In this document: positions 40,690 through 51,571 of the stretch, piece by piece
Layout of the letters: the number at the start of each line of letters is the position of its first letter
Position numbering within the stretch: position 1 is the first letter of the stretch
NCBI GenBank assembly: GCA_031771865.1
Contig: JASISA010000027.1
Span: 2,728,001 to 2,792,000, forward strand
Source: Nothophaeocryptopus gaeumannii
Taxonomy: Eukaryota; Ascomycota; Dothideomycetes; Mycosphaerellales; Mycosphaerellaceae
DNA: 64,000 nt
Reading direction: 5' to 3'
Program-made: the position numbers and the translations under genes
Notes under the pieces: model-generated
What the model was told of the DNA's origin: nothing
Database searches by the model: none
What the model saw: the letters and a program-made list of their open reading frames with translations, nothing else

Positions 40690-43011
40690 ATGCTGAAGCT
40701 CTCGCATCTGGGCACACCTTCTGCCAGTCCCTTGCGACGTCATGCAGTGCGAGAGTTAGAGGCGGCAAGAGCAAAGGCGGCCGGGCGGGCAGGCTTGTCC
40801 TCATTGACCACATGCACATGCATCTTCGCGCCGCAACGACGGGCCTCACCGTTCCTGGCATCACTCGCAAATGACCAGCAAGCATCGCCCAGAAGCCGGC
40901 AGCGTAGGAGGACACCCGCAGACTACCTGTTTCCGCTGCGATCAGTGGCCACAGGCGCGGTAGCATCTGTCAGCGATGTTGGCTTTGTGAACAAGTTGCC
41001 CACGGTGTGCCCGGGCTGCGGCGCCTTCAGCCAGGTCGTCGATGTCGACTCACCCGGCTTTTACACACCGAACCGCCGGAACACGCATCCTCACAAACAT
41101 GACAGGTCTGGCCGTCGCTCCAGAGACGATGGTTTGGATGAGGACACCATCTTCGAAGAGGCCATGGCCCGCCTTTCACAGTCCGCCTCTACTTCGCCCT
41201 TGGTTCCGCCCTCACTCGCGGCCACACAAACACAAGAAGCATTGACAAGAACACCAGCACCAGCACCAGCACCAGCACCGAGACATGATCAGTCAGAGCC
41301 AGCCAATCGAGAGCGGCCGGCTTCTACCAGCGACGCGAAGCCCATGCTGTGTGATCGCTGCCACGATCTGATCTATCAGTCCAGGGGCCATTCCATCCTG
41401 CACCCTTCTATGGAGTCCATTCGCGAAATGATAGACGAGAGTCCGTACGTCTTCAATCACATATACCATGTGCTCGACGCCGCCGACTTTCCCTTATCCC
41501 TCATCCCAAATCTTGTCTCCACGCTGGAGCTGCCCCGCCTGCGCACTCAGAATCGACGCTCCAAGAGCAAACAGTACCTTCGGGGCCGTCAAGCCGATGT
41601 CTCCTTCATCATCACAAGGTCAGATCTCTTGGCGCCCCAGAAAGAGCAAGTAGATCGCCTCATGCCATATCTGCAGGATGTCCTGAGGGATGCGCTAGGC
41701 CGCTCTGGGAAGAATCTGCGCCTCGGCAATGTGCGCTGCGTCAGTTCGAAGCGCGGTTGGTGGACGCCGCAAGTCAAAGAAGAAATCTGGAAGCGAGGAG
41801 GTGCAGGATGGGTCGTAGGCAAGGTCAATGTGGGCAAAAGCGCGCTGTTTGAAGTAGTGTATCCCAAAGGCCGATCTGACCGTGCGCGTGGAGAGGCTGA
41901 ATTACAGGAAGCCCGCGAGCGTAGTCTTGATGCTGGCCAAAAAGCAGAGGCTGTGGATGACGTCCTTGCTCAGGAAGACGAGCGGAGTCTGTCAGGCCTG
42001 CAGGATGGTGCTCTCGCCGAGTCAAGTCTGGACAATCAAGCCCGAGCACTGGACCAACAAGGCGTAGGAACATCTGCATCGAGAAGTGAGCAAGACAGTG
42101 TGGATGCAGAGTGGAACGATCATGTGTCTCTCCTACCGCCACCTCAGAAAGAGACACTGTATCCGCACATGCCAACCGTCTCTTCCCTCCCAGGCACCAC
42201 GGCTTCTCCAATTCGTATTCCATATGGCAATGGCAGAGGCGAACTCATTGACCTGCCAGGTGTTCACCGTAGCTCGCTGGAGAATCATGTCAAAGAAGAG
42301 CACAGAACATCACTGGTCATGAAGAGCAGAGTTGTACCAGAGCAGTATACGCTGAAGCCCGGTCAATCACTCCTCCTGGGCGGCATAATCCGCATCACTC
42401 CAATGACCGAGAATCTCGTCCTCCTAGCCTATCCATTCGCGCCCATCAAGGCTCATATTACGTCCAATCAAAAGGCCGTTGCCATCCAGACAGGGCGGAA
42501 TGAAGACGGTACACCGTATATTGGCAACGTGGACAATATCGCCACTGATAAGGCGAAAGCCAGGATACAGAGCGCTGGCACATTCACGCTGGAATGGGAC
42601 GCTACCAAGAAACGCACCGGATCTCTGACTGATAGGACGGCTGGTAAGCAAAAGGCACAGGATCTTCCATTCGTTGTCTACAGCGCAGATCTGTTAATTG
42701 AGGGCGTCGGGTGGGTTGAACTCGCCTGTCAAGTACGCAGTCGTAAGAAGAGTCTGATATCCGACGCCCTTTCTGCAGAACTTGACGAGACTATGCCAGC
42801 GAAGGAGGACCACAAACCAAAAGTCGAGGTTTTCACTCCAAAAGGCAAGTTTATCGGAATCAGAAAGCCGATGAATGCCTGGGTGATGGCCGGGCCCAAA
42901 AAGATAGCCGCCCACGCCCGCAGAAGCCGTCCTAGGATGACTATATCATACAAAAAGCGTATGGAAGGTGGCAGACAAGGGATCCGCAAAGACTATTCAA
43001 TAGCGGGATGA
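40690..43011 (+). CDS. GEP3: Mitochondrial circularly permuted GTPase Gep3
   Basis: One intronless frame encodes 773 aa, longer than yeast Gep3 (about 550) because of low-complexity inserts, among them an (AP)n tract near residue 195-205. Gep3/Mtg3 is a YqeH-like GTPase that helps assemble the mitochondrial small ribosomal subunit. An Arg/Ala-rich presequence leads a treble-clef zinc site split by an insert: CPGCG near residue 115 and CDRCHDL near 220. The permuted GTPase motifs follow in the order TRSDLL (G4), SSKRGWW (G5), GKVNVGKSALFE (G1, near 376) and DLPGVH (G3, near 521). Between G1 and G3 there is an unusual, about 120-residue Glu/Gln/Ser-rich insertion. The C-terminus is basic. The first ATG of the frame is used. 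Confidence 0.88.
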   Translation: MLKLSHLGTPSASPLRRHAVRELEAARAKAAGRAGLSSLTTCTCIFAPQRRASPFLASLANDQQASPRSRQRRRTPADYLFPLRSVATGAVASVSDVGFVNKLPTVCPGCGAFSQVVDVDSPGFYTPNRRNTHPHKHDRSGRRSRDDGLDEDTIFEEAMARLSQSASTSPLVPPSLAATQTQEALTRTPAPAPAPAPRHDQSEPANRERPASTSDAKPMLCDRCHDLIYQSRGHSILHPSMESIREMIDESPYVFNHIYHVLDAADFPLSLIPNLVSTLELPRLRTQNRRSKSKQYLRGRQADVSFIITRSDLLAPQKEQVDRLMPYLQDVLRDALGRSGKNLRLGNVRCVSSKRGWWTPQVKEEIWKRGGAGWVVGKVNVGKSALFEVVYPKGRSDRARGEAELQEARERSLDAGQKAEAVDDVLAQEDERSLSGLQDGALAESSLDNQARALDQQGVGTSASRSEQDSVDAEWNDHVSLLPPPQKETLYPHMPTVSSLPGTTASPIRIPYGNGRGELIDLPGVHRSSLENHVKEEHRTSLVMKSRVVPEQYTLKPGQSLLLGGIIRITPMTENLVLLAYPFAPIKAHITSNQKAVAIQTGRNEDGTPYIGNVDNIATDKAKARIQSAGTFTLEWDATKKRTGSLTDRTAGKQKAQDLPFVVYSADLLIEGVGWVELACQVRSRKKSLISDALSAELDETMPAKEDHKPKVEVFTPKGKFIGIRKPMNAWVMAGPKKIAAHARRSRPRMTISYKKRMEGGRQGIRKDYSIAG

Positions 43012-43093
43012 AATTATTGCACCAAATGAGCCTCGAACGCCTCCGCTCATGCAAGCTGAGCCCACATATCAGAAAACAGTGCTCGAACGACCT

Positions 43094-44221
43094 TCAATCT
43101 CTGGTCCAGCCATTCTCCTGTTCTTGGATGAGGGGAGATGGCCGCACTTGACTACCACGCCTGCCGTCTTCAATGTAAGTGGCGAGGTTGGAATCCTTGT
43201 TGAGTTGATTGACCTCGTCCCGCAGACTGTCAGCTGCAGAAATGTTAGGATAGACTTATTCAAGTTTGAGACATCGGTAAGACACTACGTAGGACGACGA
43301 TCGTCCTTCGTAGGTCTAAACTAGGCACTTACCTTCGCCCTCGATAGCGCCATAGGTGATGGCATGTCTCGGTCGGGCACCTTCGGCCGCTTCTGCGTCC
43401 TCGTTTGGCAATCGGACCTGCGGATTTGTCAGTTCAATCGTCGATGAAGGCCCAACGGCATACAGCGAGAGCTTACCATTGACGGCAGCCAAGGCGTCTC
43501 GATTCCTGGAGCGAGAAACAGGCCCACCTAATGCGCTCCGTCAGTAAGTTTGGGCTGTGGTCTTCTTCTACACCAACCTTCCAGAGGAACACGCCGAGGG
43601 GCACGATCAGAAGCATGACTGCTACTCTTCTCTCTGAATCGACCCAAGGCTCGCTGCACGCAATATCGCGTTCATATCTCACGACACACGCGTTGACCCC
43701 ATGCGTACTGTCCGGGAACGGCCAGGCCATGTCGCGAGTGCTTTGAAATCCACAACAATCATACGTGTCTTGGATTCTTTTAATACTTCCGGCATCCTTG
43801 TTACGGAATAGCTCGCTCCACGCGTCGTGTAGCGGACACCATAGACCTCCTGCAGGGGCGATACGCGTACCTGCTAATGTCGCTAGAACTGTTTCATAAA
43901 CCAAGAAAGCGGCGTTCACGGCTTGAAAGATTTTTGAGTATTGCAACTTGCCCTTTGCCGCGAGATTGTGTTGGAAGCTTATGATTGTTTCCAGTGCCAC
44001 TCCGGCGAGCGCAGGCAATGCTAGCGAGAATGCTGCTTGTATGTCTGGAATGGGTAGAGAGAGTATGTGGGCGCGGTGGAGGGCGAAGCCAGCGAGAGCT
44101 GTGAGTCCAAGTAGATACTAGCAACATCTTGTAAGCATCGAGGCTTATCATTGATGGAAAGATAGTAGCTCACTGTTGCGCTAAGAATTGTTATAACCTG
44201 ACGTTTGTTGAGTTTCGCCAT
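43094..44221 (-). CDS. Fungal tetraspanin (Tsp3-like)
   Basis: Five exons (44174-44221, 43578-44117, 43477-43527, 43333-43417, 43094-43233) encode 287 aa; introns are 50-99 nt. The second intron uses a GTTGGT donor. The protein shows four membrane spans: residues about 7-25, 40-60, 75-100 and about 180-200 (VMLLIVPLGVFLWKVGLFLAP). The large extracellular loop has the tetraspanin CCG motif in DTYDCCGFQSTRDMAWPF, plus paired Cys in GVNACVVRYERDIACSEPW. The tail is soluble and acidic (PNEDAEAAEGARPRHA). Fungal Tsp-type tetraspanins organise plasma-membrane microdomains; the best known, Pls1, is needed for appressorium penetration, but this one looks like the Tsp3 branch, whose role is not known. 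Its stop is 82 nt from the stop of convergent GEP3. Confidence 0.87.
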
Positions 44222-44950
44222 CTGAAAGCCTCAAAGAGCTGAATTGGTACGATAACGACAATAACGTGCGACGAAAGCAGCAGCAAGATGCACGGTCAGG
44301 AAGAGGAGATCTCGGCGACGTTGTGGTGACAAGTACTTTATCATCACCAACAGCTTCACATCACATCACCCCTGCAAAAGAGTACGTCCAAAACATACGC
44401 CACGCCAGGCCATAACCCGCCATGACCTGCCCTGCATGCATTGTCATGCAAGCTTCGCAATCAGCGGGGTAGAGCCACATCGGCCATAAGAAAGACATGT
44501 GATGGATGGATGATGCACGACGGGACTTGCCACAGATACAGAACAACGTGCAGCAAGCTCGACATGTACTCGAAAGTAGCGCGCGGTATTTTAGCAAGAA
44601 ACTTTGAGAAGCTTGCAGGAGTTATCAAAGAAGCAAAGGCATAAGGTTGGACTCCGTGGTGTGGGCTGCATCCTGCATCCTGGAGCTTGAGATCGTGGTT
44701 GGATACCGCAGAGACGGCGACAAGCCCCCACCCCTGCTATCAGTCAGAGGTGGAGGTGTCATGGACAGCAGTTGCACATGAGCATGCACGTCGAGGCATT
44801 GGACAGTCTAAAGCTACTGGTTGACCCCATGCGTGGGCTACGTTCACTAATCATAATCCCGTTACAATCAAGAACAATCAAGAACGCTGCTACGAACCGC
44901 CGTATCGATGCAGCCATCTCGAGCTTCTGGTCCAGTTGGACATGTGTTCA
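44222..44950. promoter_or_regulatory. Intergenic region upstream of the tetraspanin gene
   Basis: This 729-bp stretch lies between the MUS7 stop and the tetraspanin start, both minus. It should hold the tetraspanin promoter and the MUS7 3' UTR. Frames have no recognisable content and I see no RNA gene. Confidence 0.4.
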
Positions 44951-47900
44951 TCATACCAGGATTCCTTCTACGCTGCACATGTCATGATTCTCGACTCGCA
45001 ATCTTTGTTTTCGAAATGGATAGCTCGCCTTATACGACTCCCGAAAGCGACAGCCGGCTCGTCGCAACTGCGATCGTTCTTCTTCGAAATCACCTAGCCG
45101 CGCTTGAACTTCCTGTCGTAGATTACCCTTCCAGATGTAGGTCCGATCATCTATTGTGTACCACTTCTGGACTGAGTCTCGTACCTGCGCGTCTGAGAAC
45201 TCTCTTGTATCTGGCCACCGGCTGGGTACGCCTCCATGAACCAGATTATCGTTAGGTTGCTCACCTCCAGGGTCGAGTGGACTCTCGGTCTCAAGTCGTC
45301 TCTCAATTTCAAGGCTCTGATCGTGAACTGCTCGCATGTATGGCAAGACGGCGCAAGCATCTGGCTGCTGAGCAGGCAAGTAAGATGCAAGAAGTAGCAT
45401 TGACTTGCATATGTCGAACGTCGCCCCTAGAATCTTCATGGTCTGTGGCAGCCGGAGCCAAGTCGTGTTAGCCAGACCAGCCTGGCAAAGCCGATTGACG
45501 CTGTGCAACAGTATCACTAGGATATCGGTGTTCGCCCGAGCGCTCTTCTTGTCGTCGGGAGTAACATCGTAGAAAAGGTCAGGCACAATGAGCTCGCAGG
45601 CTTGCAGCATTGGCAGGGCCAGAATCCATCCCGTGCTTTCGATTGCGCCTTCGATGTATGCTGGGAATATTGAGGTTAGGAAAACCTCGCGTAGTATCGG
45701 CTGCTGGTCATTCCCCTTCTCCCTTGCTCCGGTCATTGCAGAAGCTAACTGCTGAACGAGGTATTGCTGCTGCCCGTCAAGCGCTGCCCGTTCACTTACA
45801 ATTCGAATGAACATTGCAAGCTCTTTGCGCGGCTTCGATTGTTGCATCTTCGGCATATAGGCTCTGAGCTTGCCAACAACATATGTTGGATCTCCAGCTG
45901 GAAGAGGAAACGCATTGGAGTCCGTGAAAAACTTGTCGACCTGACATATGTCCACAGTGTACTGCTGTAAGAAGGACACCACATGCTGAACAAACTCGAC
46001 ATACGCGCCTTGAACGCCGTCGTCTGCAACTGTCGTCCTGGCTCCACTTTGCAGCTCTTGAAAATCGTCCTTCATGGTTTGCATGAGTCGCCGCGTCATA
46101 GTTGCATATCTGTTGCGGAGGTTACGCGTACTGTGTGGCCGTTCACGATCACATTCTTGTAGGTCATCGCGCATATTGTGCAGTAAAGAGGATATCAGAC
46201 TGAGCCGTCGCTGACGGAAGTCGCTCAAGGAAACCACCATACGCCCGTGGCGATCTCTGGAGAACGGAAGATTCCGTAGCATGCGCTCATCTCCGTAGTG
46301 ATCAATGACGGTCATGGTCAGAATGTGCTGGAATTTGAGCAAAGCTTCTCGTTCCACCAACGAAAGCAACCACTCCATGAGGATCCTGTCGCGAACTTCA
46401 TCGTCTCTTGGACTTTCGATCGCGATGCAGCGCACAAAGAACGGCGTGAACATGCGTCTCTGCGATGTTTGACGCAATGCGTTCCAGCTTGTGGGGCTGT
46501 ACTCATCAATGTAGCTCAGCCAGGACCTTTTATCCCTCTTTATAGTACGCGAGGCAAGCCGCGCCCACACTTCAACCGCTCGTTGGAGAAGACCCGCGTC
46601 TGGGAAAATATCTGCGCCGAAGACGTTGGATAAGAAATGTCCCATGGGTGAAACCAAGATATCAGTAATGGACGTGGAGTTGGGAGCCGAGAAGGTATCG
46701 TCTCCAACGAATTCTTGCAAAGCACTCGAGTCGCCAAAGTCTTGGCTATCATTAGTCGTGGGCTGACTTTCGAGCAGTGGATGAAGTCGTTGCTCGACAT
46801 CGATCGCGGCGTCAAAGACCAGCATTGTTTCCAGCATGGTTGGCAGCAGACGACGCTGAGTTGGGTCAAAGAGCTCGAGCACTCTCCAGAAGTTCGTATC
46901 TCGCACGAGATACATGACTGTCGCAGCCGCGCCAGCAACGTTCAATGCTCGCTTCAAGCCAGACAAGGCGTCCAAAAGTGTGGCAGCAATGACACGTTGG
47001 TTGTTGGCGATGGTACCTTGCAAAAACGCCTCCGTAATGTCGATGTCTCGAGCTCTCTCTCTCCTGGCATCTTCCTCAGCCTCCACTTTCGCAAGACGAT
47101 ACTGAGCGACGGTCGACCTCATCATGTCTGAAAACCATTCAGTGAGAGGCTTGAGCGCTTCCACTGGTTCTAAGGTTGAAGCTTGAAAGCTCGTCAGGTA
47201 AGACCAAGCTCTAGCATTCAGACGGCACGCTTCTCGATGCGAAGTTGAATGGTCAACCAAGTTTCTTAACAGATTCACACCAGGCCGATGTCCGGGAGCG
47301 CAAGCGTAGTAGAGGGTACAAAGCAGGTCATGGTGGTTGCGAAGCGCATCCAAGTCCGCCTGCTGCATGTCCTTCTCCTTTGCGTAAGCTCGCCCGTGGC
47401 TTGGGATCAGACGCCATGCGATGTTGCCAGCAAGTTTCCGGTCCGTGTAGACTTGGTTTACAAGCATAGCCTTCAAGGCAGTGATGAGCATCTTGAGAAA
47501 GATGTGGAACGATAGGTCGTCCGGAGCAGCATCAAGTGTCGGCTGCGAGCTAAGATCTTCCAGAAACTTTGGCGAGCCTCTGCTCTCCTCGTTCTTCAAG
47601 AACGCCAGACTGCGTTGTGTGAAGAAGTCAAAAATAGTGAAGAGCATAGTCTCGCATTTCCACCAGCCCCATCGACGCACAAGCGAGTGGCATCTGCGAA
47701 GTAACGTGCGAACATACTCGTTCAGTGTGAAACCTCGAACTTTGCTGGAAGCGTCATACAATTCGAAAACACGGCCAAGCAGCTCTTTCGCAGTAGTCCA
47801 GTTGACATGTTGGCCTGGATGGTCCGATGACTTGCATGCAACACCATGTTCGTCGAACGCCAGGGCCGGCAGGATCGAAAACATGTTACACCAGACCCTG

Positions 47901-50900
47901 TCGAAGTCGGCCACTGCACGTAAATTGCAGATTTCTAGGCCAAGGGCTGGCTGGATGACTTCCCAGAATGATATATTTGTATTATAGCGGTCACGCAACG
48001 TATGGCTCAACACAACGATGCTGCTGAGCGGCCAGGTGTCTCTTCCTATGCCGCTCGCGCGCACAGAGGTTTGACAGGCTTCTCGGTAGTTGGAACGCAA
48101 TCTCTGGAGGCGGGCGCTTGAAGCATTTCCTAGGCCCATAGCACTGTTTCGCAGGATGTTTGCAGATTGCCTTTGACTCTCTTTCGAGACGAGCGAGTGA
48201 GTGCTGATCTGCAGTGTTTGCCACGCGACGAGGAATGCATACTCCAAAACGCGCAGCGAGACTTCGGTTGCGCGTCCCCTCCTAGCTGTATCTTCTGCAA
48301 CGGCCTCGTTCAACCCGATGACCAGGTTATGTAAGCTGAGCACACATGCCTGGCGATCCACTGGGTCTAGGAAATGGAGCGTTTTGGAGCAGTATCGAAT
48401 GATAGAGCGCAAGGAATAGTCAACGTCCTCATCAACAGTCTGGCGTTGTGCGTGGTAAACGATGTCGTCTGAATCCATCTTTTGCATCGCGTTTGACACG
48501 GACAAAGGCAGTCGATTGAGACCCGAAGCTACTTCTTCGTTCCAAGCTCCCCAATCTAGGGTGCATCTATCAAGCCGCACAGTCAGGCGGGCTTGTGGAC
48601 GATCCAGGTCCCTGTCACGTATTCCGAGAAGCTCTTTTAATTCGCCACTTCCAATGAACGTATCGCGAGCAAAGAATGTCCCGGGCTCCGGCACTGTAAG
48701 GTCGAAATCAGTGGAATAGCTCGCTCCAAATTTTCCTAGTCCTTGCAGCACAGGGCGAGATGCCAGAGCCGCACCTTGGGCATCATAAACGTCGGAAACG
48801 CCGTCTGAGAGGACCTCTCCAGATTGGCGGTATCTGGAGCTCTCGCTGTCGAGCCTGTGAGCTGCACCTTTACGAGGCCTGTGAGGGAGAACAGCTGTCA
48901 TGTTAGTCGCAGTCGATGCTGTTTGTGCTGCCGCATGTACAGCACCATCATCTCCGTCGTTGGCTGATCCGAGCAATCTAAACAATCGCGAGGAAGATGT
49001 GCCAGCTGAACGACCATGTAAAGCAACGCTTTCGGTCAGACACTGCATCCTCCTCTTGAAGGCAGCAGCTCTGTGGTCGTGATCGAAATCAGCCTGGAGC
49101 GTCTCGAGTTGTGCAGTCCGCAGGTCGCTCTGTCGCGGCTTTCTACCTTTGGCTTGTGTAGTAGTATCGCTGACGGGCTGACCGTCATTGTGCTTGGGTC
49201 CAGCTCGCTTCCCATGCGTGATGGAAGGCCTGATCTTAGTCTGCCGCAGCCTGTATCTGCGTGGCGCAAGCTTCGGTATTGTTTTCTCATTCCACTGTTC
49301 CACGGTCGACTGAGGTTCAGGGAACCGTTCCAGGTTGCTGGCGTCTGCCGCTGAAGGTTGCCCAGTGAAGCGATTGTCCGGTTCAACACAGTACAGAATG
49401 GCCGACGGGAGCCGTGTGGTCTGTGATCCATTGTACTCAGCTGCACGAGGTACTAAAGTACCCTCTCTCCAGGCGCGTAAGACAAATTGCGCTTCTTCGG
49501 TATCCTGAGTATTGGCAAGGCGAATGTTCTTGTGGGTTGGTGTATCCCGTCCTTCTTCTGGATGCTGTCGAGCCCGCCTCAGCGCCAGTCGTACAAACTG
49601 GGGAATTCGTTCTGCTTCTGAGGAGACCGCTGGCGCATCTACTATGCTCAGACGCGGCGGAGTGCGACGCTCGTTCGGTGCTTGATGGGAGGGCACACGT
49701 CTGTCGAGATGGCCGCGCTTAGATGAGAGTCGTCCAGCGTTTTTCCTGGCCTTACGCTCTTCCGAAAAAGCTTGTTGGTAGGCAGGCGTTTTGCGGAAGG
49801 CATGTTTTATGCCAGATCGGTGTGATCGTCTCTGATTGTCCCGCGGACGAGAATTTCCCGCTAGCATTGCGTCTACGAAGTCGTTTTCCATGTCATCGTC
49901 GTCAGTCGCAACGTTGGGAGTGATGTTCAGTTCACTCTCGGTCCCATTGAGATGCATCTGGTGACGATGAGTGCTCAAAAACTGCACTGAATCGTCGGAC
50001 TCCACATCAGCATCAGATAGTTCCATCACATCTTTGCTTGCACTGCTGCGTGTTTGACGATCGTTCACTTTTCTCGCAACGCCCTTCTGTTGCGTAGGCC
50101 TGTGTGGGGAAATGGCATGCTGCTCCCGTAGCACAGGCGATTGCGCTGCTTGCTGCTGCTGATAGTCGATCTTGAGCCAGGAGGCTGGTAGTACTCCCCT
50201 TATACATCTGCGTTCCCGACGCAACCTCCTGACCTCCTTCTCGGCTTCAGATTCAGCTTCCGAAGATAGACTGGAGCTTCGAGATTGGTCGCTGGAACTG
50301 CTGTACCTCCTTGATCTTGAATTTCGAAGGCTCCTCGGAGAGGCAACTGCTGCTGGGCGACTATAGTCCTCATCCTTTTTAGTAGCGGAGGATATCTGCG
50401 GTGTGGGTAACGGCGGTGTAATCGATCGCGGAGACGCTCGCAGACGTGATGCCGATGTTTCAGGAAGTCTTGACATCAGTCTTGGCGTGTTACGCTCCGA
50501 CGTGCTCTCGGGAGGCGATGGGGGAATCGCAAATTCGTCCAAGCTCTGTTCCTGGTGCAGTGTCGCTGGCTTATGCCGAATCTTCCCGCGCTTCAAGAGA
50601 CCTTCTCTGGGCTCACTGGCAGAGTCCGAGGTCATGGGGTTCCGGCCCATCCTTGCAGTCGTTGGCGAGCTGTCCACTGGTTCAATAGCGTTGACGGTCG
50701 TTTGGGGCGGCGAGAAGTCTCGCTCTGGACTCTCTGCAGAGCTGTTGCCAGAGCCTGCTTCATCTGGAGTGGCATGCTCGATCAAGCGAACGGGTCTTAA
50801 GCCTCTTTCACGACATTGTTTCTGATATTGAGCTTTGTCAAAAAGATACGGATGAAGTTGCTTCTCTTTGCGAGTTCGGAGGCTGCGTCTTCCCTTGGGT

Positions 50901-51571
50901 CCAATTCCAGACAATATCTCGAGCTCCGTAGTGTTTTCTGTGCCATTACCGGAACTCACGTCCAAAGCGGACTCCTTGTGCAATGCTGCTGGTGAGTTAG
51001 AAGCCGTGAATGCCGGTAGCAAAGTCGCGGACGGTGCCGAACCTCGTACGCCGTGAACCGACGATGTCTTGTTCGGCAACACGATTTGCTCCCTATGACG
51101 TGCCGCTGCAAAGATTTCGCTAATATTTGGAAGATCATCTGAGTCGCTATCGTGCGTCAAGCTATTTTGAGGGGATGGGACTGGTAATGGTGGGGTTTGT
51201 TGTTGAGAGGCCACAGCAGGCTGGTGCGGAAGGCCTGCGTCTTCATGAGCTTCGTTGGAGTCTGAGCCTGTAGCACCGTGGAGCGTAGGCTGCTCTGGGG
51301 CCGCTGAGACCGATTCTGCCTTCCTTCCATAACTGGTTGCCACCCTGGAGGGAAGCCAAGCGATCTCGTCTGCATCGTCGTCTCGAAGAGCTGGAGATGG
51401 GGATGGCGCTGCAAGAGCAGGCGTGGGCTGCGACTCGAGAGATGCGTCTCCAGTGTAGTCGTTTGGCCTCTGTCGTTTCGGCGGTCTTTCCGGGCTGGGA
51501 GAGTCCAGGCTGAGACTGAGCTCCTCGTCCTCTGAGTCCTGCACCTCGCCGCGATCCTGCCACCGCTTCAT
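44951..51571 (-). CDS. Mus7/MMS22 family replication-repair protein
   Basis: One uninterrupted 6.6-kb frame without introns encodes 2206 aa, in the range of fungal Mus7/Mms22. The protein acts with the Rtt101-Rtt107 (S. pombe Brc1-Raf1) cullin system to rescue stalled replication forks and repair alkylation damage. The N-terminus MKRWQDRGEVQDSEDEELSL is the characteristic start of this family. The first about 900 residues are disordered, Ser/Arg/Pro-rich and highly charged, with NLS-like KRQR runs. The C-terminal 1200 residues are helical and conserved (LTEWFSDMMRSTVAQYRLAK, VWARLASRTIKRDKRSWLSY, ERMLRNLPFSRDRHGRMVVS, QLRRAGCRFRESYKASYPFR). No catalytic domain is expected. It is the longest gene of the window and is preceded by MCB-like sites. 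Confidence 0.9.
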   Translation of the reverse strand: MKRWQDRGEVQDSEDEELSLSLDSPSPERPPKRQRPNDYTGDASLESQPTPALAAPSPSPALRDDDADEIAWLPSRVATSYGRKAESVSAAPEQPTLHGATGSDSNEAHEDAGLPHQPAVASQQQTPPLPVPSPQNSLTHDSDSDDLPNISEIFAAARHREQIVLPNKTSSVHGVRGSAPSATLLPAFTASNSPAALHKESALDVSSGNGTENTTELEILSGIGPKGRRSLRTRKEKQLHPYLFDKAQYQKQCRERGLRPVRLIEHATPDEAGSGNSSAESPERDFSPPQTTVNAIEPVDSSPTTARMGRNPMTSDSASEPREGLLKRGKIRHKPATLHQEQSLDEFAIPPSPPESTSERNTPRLMSRLPETSASRLRASPRSITPPLPTPQISSATKKDEDYSRPAAVASPRSLRNSRSRRYSSSSDQSRSSSLSSEAESEAEKEVRRLRRERRCIRGVLPASWLKIDYQQQQAAQSPVLREQHAISPHRPTQQKGVARKVNDRQTRSSASKDVMELSDADVESDDSVQFLSTHRHQMHLNGTESELNITPNVATDDDDMENDFVDAMLAGNSRPRDNQRRSHRSGIKHAFRKTPAYQQAFSEERKARKNAGRLSSKRGHLDRRVPSHQAPNERRTPPRLSIVDAPAVSSEAERIPQFVRLALRRARQHPEEGRDTPTHKNIRLANTQDTEEAQFVLRAWREGTLVPRAAEYNGSQTTRLPSAILYCVEPDNRFTGQPSAADASNLERFPEPQSTVEQWNEKTIPKLAPRRYRLRQTKIRPSITHGKRAGPKHNDGQPVSDTTTQAKGRKPRQSDLRTAQLETLQADFDHDHRAAAFKRRMQCLTESVALHGRSAGTSSSRLFRLLGSANDGDDGAVHAAAQTASTATNMTAVLPHRPRKGAAHRLDSESSRYRQSGEVLSDGVSDVYDAQGAALASRPVLQGLGKFGASYSTDFDLTVPEPGTFFARDTFIGSGELKELLGIRDRDLDRPQARLTVRLDRCTLDWGAWNEEVASGLNRLPLSVSNAMQKMDSDDIVYHAQRQTVDEDVDYSLRSIIRYCSKTLHFLDPVDRQACVLSLHNLVIGLNEAVAEDTARRGRATEVSLRVLEYAFLVAWQTLQISTHSLVSKESQRQSANILRNSAMGLGNASSARLQRLRSNYREACQTSVRASGIGRDTWPLSSIVVLSHTLRDRYNTNISFWEVIQPALGLEICNLRAVADFDRVWCNMFSILPALAFDEHGVACKSSDHPGQHVNWTTAKELLGRVFELYDASSKVRGFTLNEYVRTLLRRCHSLVRRWGWWKCETMLFTIFDFFTQRSLAFLKNEESRGSPKFLEDLSSQPTLDAAPDDLSFHIFLKMLITALKAMLVNQVYTDRKLAGNIAWRLIPSHGRAYAKEKDMQQADLDALRNHHDLLCTLYYACAPGHRPGVNLLRNLVDHSTSHREACRLNARAWSYLTSFQASTLEPVEALKPLTEWFSDMMRSTVAQYRLAKVEAEEDARRERARDIDITEAFLQGTIANNQRVIAATLLDALSGLKRALNVAGAAATVMYLVRDTNFWRVLELFDPTQRRLLPTMLETMLVFDAAIDVEQRLHPLLESQPTTNDSQDFGDSSALQEFVGDDTFSAPNSTSITDILVSPMGHFLSNVFGADIFPDAGLLQRAVEVWARLASRTIKRDKRSWLSYIDEYSPTSWNALRQTSQRRMFTPFFVRCIAIESPRDDEVRDRILMEWLLSLVEREALLKFQHILTMTVIDHYGDERMLRNLPFSRDRHGRMVVSLSDFRQRRLSLISSLLHNMRDDLQECDRERPHSTRNLRNRYATMTRRLMQTMKDDFQELQSGARTTVADDGVQGAYVEFVQHVVSFLQQYTVDICQVDKFFTDSNAFPLPAGDPTYVVGKLRAYMPKMQQSKPRKELAMFIRIVSERAALDGQQQYLVQQLASAMTGAREKGNDQQPILREVFLTSIFPAYIEGAIESTGWILALPMLQACELIVPDLFYDVTPDDKKSARANTDILVILLHSVNRLCQAGLANTTWLRLPQTMKILGATFDICKSMLLLASYLPAQQPDACAVLPYMRAVHDQSLEIERRLETESPLDPGGEQPNDNLVHGGVPSRWPDTREFSDAQVRDSVQKWYTIDDRTYIWKGNLRQEVQARLGDFEEERSQLRRAGCRFRESYKASYPFRKQRLRVENHDMCSVEGILV

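Noticed and set aside
41250..41280. (AGCACC)n tract in GEP3 as a mobile or regulatory repeat
   Set aside because: It is in frame and codes for an Ala-Pro run, a common low-complexity linker.
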